Source of the DNA: Pseudomonadota bacterium
Lineage (GTDB): Bacteria > Pseudomonadota > Gammaproteobacteria > Burkholderiales > Methylophilaceae
NCBI GenBank assembly: GCA_029569495.1
Contig: JAKQTB010000047.1
Span: 1-53,603 of the forward strand
Reading direction: 5' to 3'
Length of the DNA: 53,603 nt
How positions within the stretch are numbered: the first letter of the stretch is position 1; every line of letters starts with the position of its first letter. The notes beneath the pieces were generated by a model. That model searched no databases. It saw only the letters and a program-made list of their open reading frames with translations, and was not told where the DNA came from. Shown piece by piece: positions 29,134 through 38,167 of the stretch. The position numbers and the translations under genes were made by a program.

Positions 29134-29691
29134 TTAAAACGTCGGCGGGCTGCACGAACTCACTAAAACGCAAGGCGTTTTCCCCACGTTGCGAAAGCGG
29201 TGCGGTGTTTGGCTATTAAAATAATAAGCATCTCCCGCGCCCAGCACGCGCGTGAGATTACCCACCGTGACTTCTAACTTACCTGATAGGATCACTGCGC
29301 CCTCTTCGCCCTCATGCTGCAACATCACCAAGCCCGTATCGGCGCCCACTGCGTAGGTTTCATATAAAATCTGCAACACATGCCCAGCTTTGGCTGAACC
29401 TATTTGCCGATATGAAATACCTGCTCCAGCGCTAATTTCAGTGAGTTCTTCAGCGCGGTAAAACACTTCACTTTTAACCTGTGGCAATTCATCTGAAAAA
29501 AACTCCGCCAAAGTCATTGGCACTCCAGCGAGAATGCGTTTAAGCGCACTGACCGATGGACTGGTCTGACCTGACTCAATCAGTGAAATCGTTGCATTGG
29601 CCACCCCTGCTTTTTTGGCAAGGGCGCGCTGCGAAAGCTGATGCCGCAGCCGTACCATGCGTAATCTTGCCCCTAAATCTTGCTCAATCAC
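29134..29691 (-). CDS. XRE-family HTH regulator with C-terminal cupin domain (PuuR-like)
   Basis: LGARLRMVRLRHQLSQRALAKKAGVANATISLIESGQTSPSVSALKRIL HTH; C-terminal cupin GAGDAYYFNSQTPHRFRN. Confidence 0.9.
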   Translation of the reverse strand: MIEQDLGARLRMVRLRHQLSQRALAKKAGVANATISLIESGQTSPSVSALKRILAGVPMTLAEFFSDELPQVKSEVFYRAEELTEISAGAGISYRQIGSAKAGHVLQILYETYAVGADTGLVMLQHEGEEGAVILSGKLEVTVGNLTRVLGAGDAYYFNSQTPHRFRNVGKTPCVLVSSCSPPTF

Positions 29692-29708
29692 TTTTCACCT
29701 CAATTCTT

Positions 29709-29727
29709 GTGTTAATAGTGTTTAATA
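29709..29727. promoter_or_regulatory. Adjacent direct repeats in divergent regulator/transaminase intergenic region (candidate operator)
   Basis: gtgttaata|gtgtttaata; AACAC-type half-sites recur at 29751-29755 and ~29808. Confidence 0.3.
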
Positions 29728-29863
29728 TACAATAACAGACAAATAAATAAAACACATTAAAACAATCACTTAATATTTTAATTAACCATACTTGACATCG
29801 TAAGATAAACACTTAACTATGCACATGTTAAAGCCATTTACAAAGTAAGATTCAGGAATTTCA

Positions 29864-31285
29864 ATGTCAAAAGCCAGCACTAATTGTTTGCCAGATTTAT
29901 CGCACTACTGGGTGCCATTTACCGCCAATCGGCAATTTAAAACGATGCCGAGACTATTTAAGGCTGCGCGCGGCAATTATTACACCACCATGGATGACCG
30001 GCAGGTGCTAGATGGCACAGCAGGGCTTTGGTGCGTGCCTGCGGGGCATGGTCGCGAAGAAATTGCCAGTGCTGTTGGCAAACAATTACTCACGCTTGAT
30101 TACGCCCCAGCTTTTCAATCAAGCCATCCGTTAGCGTTTGAAGCCGCCAGCCGCGTGGCAGACTATATGCCCAGCGGCTTAGATCGTATATTCTTTACTA
30201 ACTCCGGCTCAGAATCAGCCGATACGGCATTAAAAATTGCCTTGGCGTATCATCGCGCCTGCGGCAACCCGTTAAGAAACAAGCTGATTGGTCGTGAACG
30301 TGGCTATCACGGGGTTAATTTTGGCGGCATTGCAGTGGGCGGTATTGCCGGTAACCGAAAAGCATTTGGCAACGCTTTAAGCGGTGTTGACCATATTCGC
30401 CACCCGCTCGACATTGCCAAAAATGCGTTTACGAAAGGCGTGCCGCAAGACGGCGGCATTGCGCTGGCCAATGAATTTGAGCAGCGCATTTTGACCTTAC
30501 ATGACCCAGCCACCATCGCCACGCTGATTGTTGAACCGATGCAAGGTTCGGCAGGCGTGATTGTGCCGCCGGCAGCTTATTTAAAACGCCTGCGCGAAAT
30601 TTGTACCAAATACGGCATTTTGCTGATATTTGATGAAGTCATTACCGGTTTTGGCAGGCTAGGCACAAAATTTGGCGCGGACTATTTTGATGTGATTCCT
30701 GATATGCTCACTTGCGCAAAAGGCCTTACCAATGGTGTGGTGCCAATGGGTGCTGTGGCTGTTAAGCGCGAGATTTATGATGCATTTATGGAAAACACGC
30801 CAACTGGCGCAATTGAATTGCCGCATGGTTACACGTATAGCGCCATTCCCATTGCCTGCGCGGCAGCCATTGCCACCTTAAATATTTTTCAACAAGAAAA
30901 ATTAGAAGACCGCGCGGCCAGTTTAAGCCCACACCTCGAAGCCGCTGTGCATCACCTAAAAGGCCTGCCCATGGTAAAAGACATTCGCAACATTGGTTTA
31001 GTGGCAGGCATTGAGTTTGAGGCAATTACCGGCAAAATGGGCGCGTTTGCCTTTGCGGTTTATCTCAAATGTTTTGAGCTAGGTCTGCATGTACGCTACA
31101 CCGGCGATATTATTGCAATATCGCCTCCGCTCACCATCGAAAAACACGAAATTGATCGTATTTTTAACATACTTTCAGAAGCCATTCGATTTGTAGCAAG
31201 CCAAGGTGTGGCGGGATTGGATGCAAATAATTACCTTAAAAATGAGCAGGCTTGGGCATTGCATCAACAAACAACCAATGCTTAA
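29864..31285 (+). CDS. Beta-alanine/omega-amino acid--pyruvate transaminase
   Basis: HYWVPFTANRQFKTMPRLFKAARGNYYTTMDDRQVLDGTAGLWCVPAGHGREEI, LLIFDEVITGFGRLGTKFG. Confidence 0.9.
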   Translation: MSKASTNCLPDLSHYWVPFTANRQFKTMPRLFKAARGNYYTTMDDRQVLDGTAGLWCVPAGHGREEIASAVGKQLLTLDYAPAFQSSHPLAFEAASRVADYMPSGLDRIFFTNSGSESADTALKIALAYHRACGNPLRNKLIGRERGYHGVNFGGIAVGGIAGNRKAFGNALSGVDHIRHPLDIAKNAFTKGVPQDGGIALANEFEQRILTLHDPATIATLIVEPMQGSAGVIVPPAAYLKRLREICTKYGILLIFDEVITGFGRLGTKFGADYFDVIPDMLTCAKGLTNGVVPMGAVAVKREIYDAFMENTPTGAIELPHGYTYSAIPIACAAAIATLNIFQQEKLEDRAASLSPHLEAAVHHLKGLPMVKDIRNIGLVAGIEFEAITGKMGAFAFAVYLKCFELGLHVRYTGDIIAISPPLTIEKHEIDRIFNILSEAIRFVASQGVAGLDANNYLKNEQAWALHQQTTNA

Positions 31286-31373
31286 CACCTTTATGTAGGC
31301 TCGCAATATATCGCCAACCTACTATAACCCTATGAAATTAAAAAACAATGCGTAAAATTACGGAGCATTCAAC

Positions 31374-32870
31374 ATGAACACAATCGGACACTACGTCAAT
31401 GGTCAGCACCTTACAGGCACTAGCAACAGATTCAGTGACGTTTACAACCCAGCCACAGGTGAAGTCTCTGCCAAACTATGTAATGCTACGGCCACTGAAA
31501 CTGAAGCAGCAATCGCCGCAGCACTTGCTGCCTTCCCCGCTTGGGCAGCCACGCCCGCCTTACGCCGTGCGCGCATTATGTTTAAATTTAAAGCCTTACT
31601 CGATGAACACGCCAATGATTTAGCCAAAGCCATTTCACTCGAGCACGGCAAAACTATTTCCGATGCACGCGGTGAAGTTACACGCGGCATTGAAGTGGTT
31701 GAGTTCGCTTGTGGTATGCCGCATTTACTTAAAGGTGACTATAACGAACAAGTCGGCACAGGCATTGACACATACAGCATGCATCAGCCGCTTGGCGTAG
31801 TGGCTGGCATCACGCCCTTTAATTTTCCGGTCATGGTACCGCTATGGATGATTCCGATGGCGATGGCTACCGGCAACACCTTTGTGCTGAAACCTTCTGA
31901 AAAAACACCAAGCGCCAGCCTAATGTTGGCCGATTTACTGGCAGAAGCTGGCTTGCCTGCTGGCGTATTCAACATCATCAATGGCGATAAAGAAGCCGTG
32001 GATGTGCTGCTAACCGATAAACGCGTACAAGCCATCAGCTTTGTTGGCTCAACGCCAATCGCCGAACACATTTATAGCACTGGCACTAAAAATGGCAAAC
32101 GCGTACAAGCGCTGGGTGGCGCCAAAAACCACTTAGTGGTGATGCCCGATGCAGATTTAGACCAAGTCGCCGATGCGCTAATTGGCGCAGGCTACGGCTC
32201 TGCGGGCGAGCGCTGCATGGCCATTTCTGTAGCCGTCACCGTGGGCGATATTGCTGACCAACTCGTTGAAAAACTCAAAGAAAAAGTCAGCACCATCGTC
32301 ATTGACCAAGGTTTAAATGAAAAAGCAGACATGGGCCCGCTAGTAACACCGCAACACTTTGCTAAAGTACGCGAATATGTTGATTTAGGCATTGCTGAAG
32401 GTGCAAAACTGGTGATTGATGGCCGCGATTTCACCAAACAAGGCTTTGAAAAAGGCTTCTTTTTAGCACCCTGCTTGTTTGACAATGTCAGCAAAAATAT
32501 GCGCATCTATAAAGAAGAAATTTTTGGCCCGGTGTTAGCAATCGTGCGGGCAAAAACCTTTGAAGAGGCACTTGAGTTGGTAAACGAACACGAATTTGGC
32601 AACGGCACAGCGATATTCACCCGCGATGGCGAAGCCGCGCGCGAATTCACTAGCCGCGTGCAAGCGGGCATGGTGGGCGTCAATGTGGCCATTCCGGTGC
32701 CGATTGCCTTCCACAGCTTTGGCGGCTGGAAACGCTCTCTCTTTGGTGACCACCACATTTATGGCACGGAAGGCATTCGTTTTTACACGCGCTTAAAAAC
32801 CACCACCTCGCGTTGGCCCTCGCCAAGCAAAAATAGCGGTGCTGAATTTGTGATGCCGACCATGAAGTAA
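31374..32870 (+). CDS. mmsA: CoA-acylating (methyl)malonate-semialdehyde dehydrogenase
   Basis: [72 protein letters not shown]. Confidence 0.93.
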   Translation: MNTIGHYVNGQHLTGTSNRFSDVYNPATGEVSAKLCNATATETEAAIAAALAAFPAWAATPALRRARIMFKFKALLDEHANDLAKAISLEHGKTISDARGEVTRGIEVVEFACGMPHLLKGDYNEQVGTGIDTYSMHQPLGVVAGITPFNFPVMVPLWMIPMAMATGNTFVLKPSEKTPSASLMLADLLAEAGLPAGVFNIINGDKEAVDVLLTDKRVQAISFVGSTPIAEHIYSTGTKNGKRVQALGGAKNHLVVMPDADLDQVADALIGAGYGSAGERCMAISVAVTVGDIADQLVEKLKEKVSTIVIDQGLNEKADMGPLVTPQHFAKVREYVDLGIAEGAKLVIDGRDFTKQGFEKGFFLAPCLFDNVSKNMRIYKEEIFGPVLAIVRAKTFEEALELVNEHEFGNGTAIFTRDGEAAREFTSRVQAGMVGVNVAIPVPIAFHSFGGWKRSLFGDHHIYGTEGIRFYTRLKTTTSRWPSPSKNSGAEFVMPTMK

Positions 32871-32963
32871 GGTTGCATGAATAGAAATTTGGCTGGGGAA
32901 ATTGGCAGATTGTTAGGCGTAAAACTGGGGTTTAAAAGCGTATAAAACTGCTGTTTAAACACA

Positions 32964-33028
32964 CAACCTTTTTCGATGCTCTGCGAGCCTTTATTTACAA
33001 GGCTTCCAGAGCATATTTTTTCTCTCGA
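32964..33028 (+). repeat. Dispersed hairpin repeat, copy 6 (T-tail; inverted core)
   Basis: caacctttttcgatgctctgcgagcctttatttacaaggcttccagagcatattttttctctcga; core reads as the reverse complement of the copy 1/3 cores while flanks keep + orientation. Confidence 0.9.
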
Positions 33029-33096
33029 GTGAATTTAGTGAATTTAGTGACTTTACTACTTGCATCATTGTGCAATTAATCATGCGCGCCTGATGG

Positions 33097-34314
33097 TTAC
33101 TTCAACACTTCGTTGATTTCAATTTCCACATTTTCACCAACCGGTTTCATCACGGCAGACATGCCCTGCAAATCGCCAGATATCGGTTTGGCATCTCCAC
33201 TTTTTGAAATGCGCGCCACTACTACCACTGCATCCGCTTGTGAGAGCTTATTGCTGGGCATAATCGCGGATGTGTCATCTAACTGAAACTGATAAGGCAA
33301 ATCTTTTGCACTAGCGCGCACAATCGCAATTGGCATGGGTGCGCCCTGCGCCGCACGGGCAAATACAAATAGGGTAGCATTGGCATCTAACGCTTTGGTC
33401 AAGGCGGGAGACAAACGCACAGTGCCACGAATACCAGCATTCACTGCCACTTTTTGTACTGAAGTGGATTTTGTTTCACCAGCAAGCGATTGCGCTTTGG
33501 CGATTGCCGCTTTGATATCTGGGATAATTTCGGCCTCTTTAGGTAACTCTGTGATAATTTTCTCCCACAGCGCAATGGCCTCTTTATAATCTTGACGATC
33601 ATACGCGGCGGTGGCCAGCAACATTTTTGCTTTTATGTTGCGTGCATCTATTTTTAGGGCTTGGTTGGCCAACTCAACAGGCAAGCCTTCTAACTTATAG
33701 TCATTGGTTGCCGCCAGTGCATCTGCATAATCAGCATAGAGTTGTGCGTTATCGGTGATTTTTTTGGTGGCTTGTTCGTAGGCTTTTACGGCCTCCGCAT
33801 ATTTGCCAATTTTGACATATGAATTTGCCAATAAAGCCCAGCCGGCGCCATCATCAGGATTTTTTTCAAGCTTTGCCGCTAATGATGCCAGCAAACCTTC
33901 CACATCGGCCTGCGTCATCGGCTTGCCATCCATCATGGCAGCCCCCGTTGGGTTCACAATGGCTTCTGGGTTGCCAATTTTAACGTACAGCCAAAAAGCT
34001 GTCAGTGGCACCAAAAAAACCAGTATTACAGCGAGTCGGCGGTCTGGTTTCGCAACCGTGGCTGCGAGCGGGCTACTTGTGACTTCATCCAGCATTCGCC
34101 GTTCTAGCTCGGTTTTGGCAAGCTCATACTGCGCTGCATCTAACACGCCGCTGGCTAAATCCTGTTCAATCTCGGCAAACTGCGCGCGAAAAATCTCGCG
34201 CCTTTGTGCGTTATCATCGCGATTCAAAGTCGATTGCGGACGCAATAATGCTGGAATGAGCATGACCAACACCATGCCAATCAACAAAAGTGCTGCTGTT
34301 AGAAAACCCCACAT
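33097..34314 (-). CDS. ccmI: Cytochrome c biogenesis protein CcmI (TPR)
   Basis: Two N-terminal TM segments, TPR region NPDDGAGWALLANSYVKIGKYAEAVKAYEQA. Confidence 0.92.
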   Translation of the reverse strand: MWGFLTAALLLIGMVLVMLIPALLRPQSTLNRDDNAQRREIFRAQFAEIEQDLASGVLDAAQYELAKTELERRMLDEVTSSPLAATVAKPDRRLAVILVFLVPLTAFWLYVKIGNPEAIVNPTGAAMMDGKPMTQADVEGLLASLAAKLEKNPDDGAGWALLANSYVKIGKYAEAVKAYEQATKKITDNAQLYADYADALAATNDYKLEGLPVELANQALKIDARNIKAKMLLATAAYDRQDYKEAIALWEKIITELPKEAEIIPDIKAAIAKAQSLAGETKSTSVQKVAVNAGIRGTVRLSPALTKALDANATLFVFARAAQGAPMPIAIVRASAKDLPYQFQLDDTSAIMPSNKLSQADAVVVVARISKSGDAKPISGDLQGMSAVMKPVGENVEIEINEVLK

Positions 34315-34790
34315 TATGCTTTCCTATCTAAATCTAATAATTCTTTTACACGGCGCGCTTCGTCATTGCTAAGTGGTTGATCAGTGCTTATTTTTTGACG
34401 CCTCCGTAACATAAAAATAAGCCCAATCCCGCCCGCCAATAAAAGCACAAATGGCCCAAGCCAAAGAATCAGCGTTGTAGAATTAAGGGCTGGGCGATAC
34501 CGCACAAAGTCGCCATAACGCGCCACTAGATAATCAATAATCGCTTGATCTGTCATGCCTTTGTTGGCCATGTCGCGAATTTCTTGTTTTAGGTCTTCTG
34601 CAAGGCCCGCGTGTGAATCAGCCAGTGTTTGGTTTTGGCAAACCAAACAGCGCAACTCTTCTGAAAGACGCTGCACTTGCGCTTCAACCGCACTGTTGGT
34701 TTGCAATGGTTGCGCCTCTTGTGCATGAACAAGCGTCCATTGCATTAAAAATGCGATGATTGCTGAGCGATAAAAATTTGAAATTTTCAT
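34314..34790 (-). CDS. ccmH: Cytochrome c maturation protein CcmH
   Basis: LRCLVCQNQTLADSHAGLAEDLKQEIRDM. Confidence 0.96.
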   Translation of the reverse strand: MKISNFYRSAIIAFLMQWTLVHAQEAQPLQTNSAVEAQVQRLSEELRCLVCQNQTLADSHAGLAEDLKQEIRDMANKGMTDQAIIDYLVARYGDFVRYRPALNSTTLILWLGPFVLLLAGGIGLIFMLRRRQKISTDQPLSNDEARRVKELLDLDRKA

Positions 34791-35323
34791 TGTGCTTGTA
34801 ACTTTTCAACTAAAGGCAAAATTGTCTCATTCAGATTTCTTGCGTTGAGCGGCCCAGTTTGCTTATAGGCAATCAGCCCTGATTTATCAATTACATAGGT
34901 CTCAGGAACACCATACACCCCATAATCAATACCGACGCGTCCATCGGCATCAACGGCCACGGCCACATAAGGATTACCGCCTTTTTCTAACCATTGCAAA
35001 GCCTCTGGTCGTGTATCTTTATAGTCCAAGCCCACAATAGGCACAATGCCAGTTTTTGCTAATTCCACCAACACAGGATGCTCTTCCACACACGATGGGC
35101 ACCAAGATGCCCAAGCGTTTAACATCCATACTTTGCCCAGCATTTCTTTGGGTGAAAACGTAGCTTCTGGATTATCTAAACGTGGTAAATCAAACTGTGG
35201 CGCAGGCTTGCCCACCAGTGGCGATGGAATCTCTTTAGGATTAAGAAATAAGCCTTTAAATAGAAAACCAACTAATGCCAAAAATATAGCTAACGGAATT
35301 AAAGCGCGCAATACGGATTTCAT
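34787..35323 (-). CDS. ccmG: Thiol:disulfide interchange protein CcmG/DsbE
   Basis: NAWASWCPSCVEEHPVL thioredoxin-like CxxC, YGVYGVPETYVID. Confidence 0.96.
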   Translation of the reverse strand: MKSVLRALIPLAIFLALVGFLFKGLFLNPKEIPSPLVGKPAPQFDLPRLDNPEATFSPKEMLGKVWMLNAWASWCPSCVEEHPVLVELAKTGIVPIVGLDYKDTRPEALQWLEKGGNPYVAVAVDADGRVGIDYGVYGVPETYVIDKSGLIAYKQTGPLNARNLNETILPLVEKLQAQ

Positions 35324-37353
35324 ACAGCGGCCCCGCTTGTGTTAGATGGCGTGTCATTTTTGGAGCGATTTCTGAGTCGATACCGTTTATCGGCAATCGC
35401 TAATATGCCGCCAAAACCCATCATCAGGCAGCCAAACCAAATCCACTCTACCATCGGTTTATGGTAAATCCGCACACTCCAAGCGCCATCGCCCAAAGGC
35501 TCGCCTAATGATGCATACAAATCATGAATAAAATGCGGGCTGATACCAGCCTCGGTCATCGGCATGCCAGAGACTGTGTATATGCGTTTTTGCGGCTCAA
35601 GCACGGTACGCAATTTCCCGTTTTTACTTACATGAATTTGCCCAACACTTGCCTCAAAGTTTGGTCCTTGCACGGCTTTTACACCATCAAAAGTAAAGTC
35701 ATAACCCGCCAAATGCGCCACTTCACCCGGCGCCATTTTTACAGCAATTTCAGACTCATAGCCTTTTACGATGGTGACCCCCAGCGTAAATACCGCAATG
35801 CCAAGATGCGCAATCACCATGCCCCACCATGACCTTGAATTGGCCTGAATACGTGCCATCAATGACCCGGTAGACTTGGCTAAGCGCTTATAGATTAATT
35901 CGAAACTCGTTACAAACACCCAAAAAGCCAAGAACAAACCAAAGCCAATCCAAGCAGTAAAGTTACCCAGCGCAAAAGGTAAAGCAATGGCCAATATAAG
36001 GCTAATAGCTAAGGCCCAGCGTAAACGGGTCGCCAATTCTGGCAATGAAGATTCTTTCCAGCGGGCTATTGGCCCAACGCCCATTAAAAACAACGCTGGC
36101 GCCATAAGCGGCGCAAAAACGGCATCAAAATACGGCGGGCCAACGGAAATTTTGCCGTAGCCTAGCGCATCAACAAATAACGGGTACAACGTGCCAAGTA
36201 ACACCGCCATGGCCGCAACCGCCAGCAATACATTATTTGCCAAAAGAAAGCTCTCGCGCGAAACTACATCAAACTGACCACCACGACCAATCTTTGGGGC
36301 ACGCCAAGCATATAGCGCTAACGAACCGCCAATCACAACCACTAAAAACGCCAGAATAAACACGCCGCGTCGCGGGTCAGTTGCAAAAGCATGCACGGAA
36401 GTGATCACGCCGGAGCGCACTAAAAAAGTACCCAACAAGCTGAGAGAAAAAGCACAAATCGCCAGCAAGACCGTCCACGCTTTAAAGCTGCCGCGTTTTT
36501 CTGTCACAGCTAACGAGTGTATGAGCGCTGTGCCAACTAACCACGGCATAAATGAAGCATTTTCAACGGCATCCCAAAACCACCAGCCGCCCCAACCTAA
36601 CTCATAATACGCCCAGTTACTGCCGAGCATAATGCCGATGGTTAGAAAAACCCAAGCCAACGTTGTCCAAGGGCGAGACCACCGCGCCCACGCGGCATCT
36701 AACTGGCCGCCAAGCAATGCCGCAATTGAAAAGGCAAATGCCACTGAAAAACCAACATAACCCATATACAACATTGGCGGATGAAAAATCATGCCCGGGT
36801 CTTGCAATAACGGGTTGAGGTCACTGCCATCCAATGCGGCTGGTATCATCCGCTCAAATGGGTTTGATGCGATTAGCATAAATAACAAAAAGCCAACGCT
36901 CACCAAGCCCATCACACCTAAAATACGCGCCCGCATATTGTCTGGAATATGTTTTGAAAACAAACCAACGGCCACAGTCCACATACTTAAAATTAAAGCC
37001 CACAACAACAATGAGCCTTCATGGCCGCCCCAAACGGCAGCAATACGAAATTGCAGGGGTAATTTTGAGTTTGAATTCTTCGCCACATAGGCGACAGAAA
37101 AATCATTGGTAGCAAACGCGTAGGCCAAACAAATAAATGCAAAGGCAATCAACAAAAATTGTACGTTCACCAAAGGTTTGGCTAGCCCTATCCACACTGC
37201 GTTACCGCGCGCAGCGCCAATTAAAGGAATACTGCCTAACAACACCGCTGTTAGTAACGCGAGTATTAAAGAAAAATGACCAATTTCGGGAATCACATCT
37301 ACATCCTTATCACAATTTTGTCGGTTGCTTTGCGATTGCTCATTCGCAACCAA
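35320..37353 (-). CDS. ccmF: Heme lyase CcmF
   Basis: WGGHEGSLLLWAL and WGGWWFWDAVENASFMPWL motifs. Confidence 0.96.
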   Translation of the reverse strand: MVANEQSQSNRQNCDKDVDVIPEIGHFSLILALLTAVLLGSIPLIGAARGNAVWIGLAKPLVNVQFLLIAFAFICLAYAFATNDFSVAYVAKNSNSKLPLQFRIAAVWGGHEGSLLLWALILSMWTVAVGLFSKHIPDNMRARILGVMGLVSVGFLLFMLIASNPFERMIPAALDGSDLNPLLQDPGMIFHPPMLYMGYVGFSVAFAFSIAALLGGQLDAAWARWSRPWTTLAWVFLTIGIMLGSNWAYYELGWGGWWFWDAVENASFMPWLVGTALIHSLAVTEKRGSFKAWTVLLAICAFSLSLLGTFLVRSGVITSVHAFATDPRRGVFILAFLVVVIGGSLALYAWRAPKIGRGGQFDVVSRESFLLANNVLLAVAAMAVLLGTLYPLFVDALGYGKISVGPPYFDAVFAPLMAPALFLMGVGPIARWKESSLPELATRLRWALAISLILAIALPFALGNFTAWIGFGLFLAFWVFVTSFELIYKRLAKSTGSLMARIQANSRSWWGMVIAHLGIAVFTLGVTIVKGYESEIAVKMAPGEVAHLAGYDFTFDGVKAVQGPNFEASVGQIHVSKNGKLRTVLEPQKRIYTVSGMPMTEAGISPHFIHDLYASLGEPLGDGAWSVRIYHKPMVEWIWFGCLMMGFGGILAIADKRYRLRNRSKNDTPSNTSGAAV

Positions 37354-37406
37354 AAAGTACTACTTTATATGTTTTAAAAAAACAAAAAAAACTGAAGCAA
37401 AACACG

Positions 37407-37472
37407 TCGAGAAAATTTTACGGTTCTGTGAGCCTTTATTTATAAGGCTTACAGAGCAGCTAAAAAGGGTTG
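37407..37472 (-). repeat. Dispersed hairpin repeat, copy 7 (T-tail, inverted orientation, divergent)
   Basis: + strand: tcgagaaaattttacggttctgtgagcctttatttataaggcttacagagcagctaaaaagggttg. Confidence 0.88.
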
Positions 37473-37514
37473 TGCTTTTTTTGACAATTTTTGAGTGTTG
37501 TTTAAACGCCAAAA

Positions 37515-37973
37515 TTACTTTGGCATCACCACGGTATTGCTTTGCGTTTGAGCTTGCTTTAATGCTTCCGCAGCCTCTGGCGGCATATAGTTTTCATCAT
37601 GCTTGGCCAACACTTCGCTGGCGGTAAACATGCCGTCTTCACCAAGTTTACCCTGCGCGACAACACCCTTGCCTTCTTTAAACAAATCAGGCAACACGCC
37701 TTTATAAAGTACCGGCACCGTTTTGGCCGTGTCTGTAATAACAAAGCGCACGCTCAAACCGTCTTCGCCACGTTTAAAGCTGTTTTCTTCTACCAATCCG
37801 CCTATTCGAAAACTGGTATTTTTTGGTACATCACCTTGTGCCGCTTGTGTTGGCGTATAAAAAAACACCATATTACTTTGAAACGCATTTAAAATCAGCA
37901 TTGCAGCTAGCCCAATTAAGCCTAAGCCAATACCGATAAGTATGAACCGTTTATGTCGTGCTTTTAATGCCAT
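37515..37973 (-). CDS. ccmE: Heme chaperone CcmE
   Basis: FRIGGLVEENSFKRG; heme-binding HxxxY in AKHDENYMPPE. Confidence 0.95.
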   Translation of the reverse strand: MALKARHKRFILIGIGLGLIGLAAMLILNAFQSNMVFFYTPTQAAQGDVPKNTSFRIGGLVEENSFKRGEDGLSVRFVITDTAKTVPVLYKGVLPDLFKEGKGVVAQGKLGEDGMFTASEVLAKHDENYMPPEAAEALKQAQTQSNTVVMPK

Positions 37974-37999
37974 TATTTTTACACCTATATGTATGCTTG

Positions 38000-38167
38000 T
38001 TAATCATTCTGAGAAAGTAATCGCGTTAAACGCAAGGCTTCACTGCTCCGTTTACGCAAGGCTATGACTTCCCAAACCACACAAAGTGCCGTTAATCCAA
38101 AAGAAAACCACACATAAAATGCGTAACCGCCCATGTTAAAAAAAACAGACCAACTTTCCCACTGCAT
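38000..38167 (-). CDS. ccmD: Heme exporter protein CcmD (55 aa, absent from ORF track)
   Basis: Hand translation MQWESWSVFFNMGGYAFYVWFSFGLTALCVVWEVIALRKRSSEALRLTRLLSQND; ATG overlaps the ccmC stop (TAATG); sits between ccmC and ccmE. Confidence 0.92.
   Translation of the reverse strand: MQWESWSVFFNMGGYAFYVWFSFGLTALCVVWEVIALRKRSSEALRLTRLLSQND

Noticed and set aside
29792-29820. TTGACA...AACTAT as a sigma-70 promoter for the beta-alanine transaminase
   Set aside because: Good -35 but poor -10; kept only as a remark in the regulatory-region finding.
33031-33048. Tandem gaatttagt x2 beside repeat copy 6
   Set aside because: Only two 9-nt units; too short to call a functional tandem repeat, likely slippage.
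33803-34372. 189-aa plus-strand ORF
   Set aside because: Antisense to well-supported ccmI/ccmH with low-complexity Ser/Ala composition; shadow ORF.
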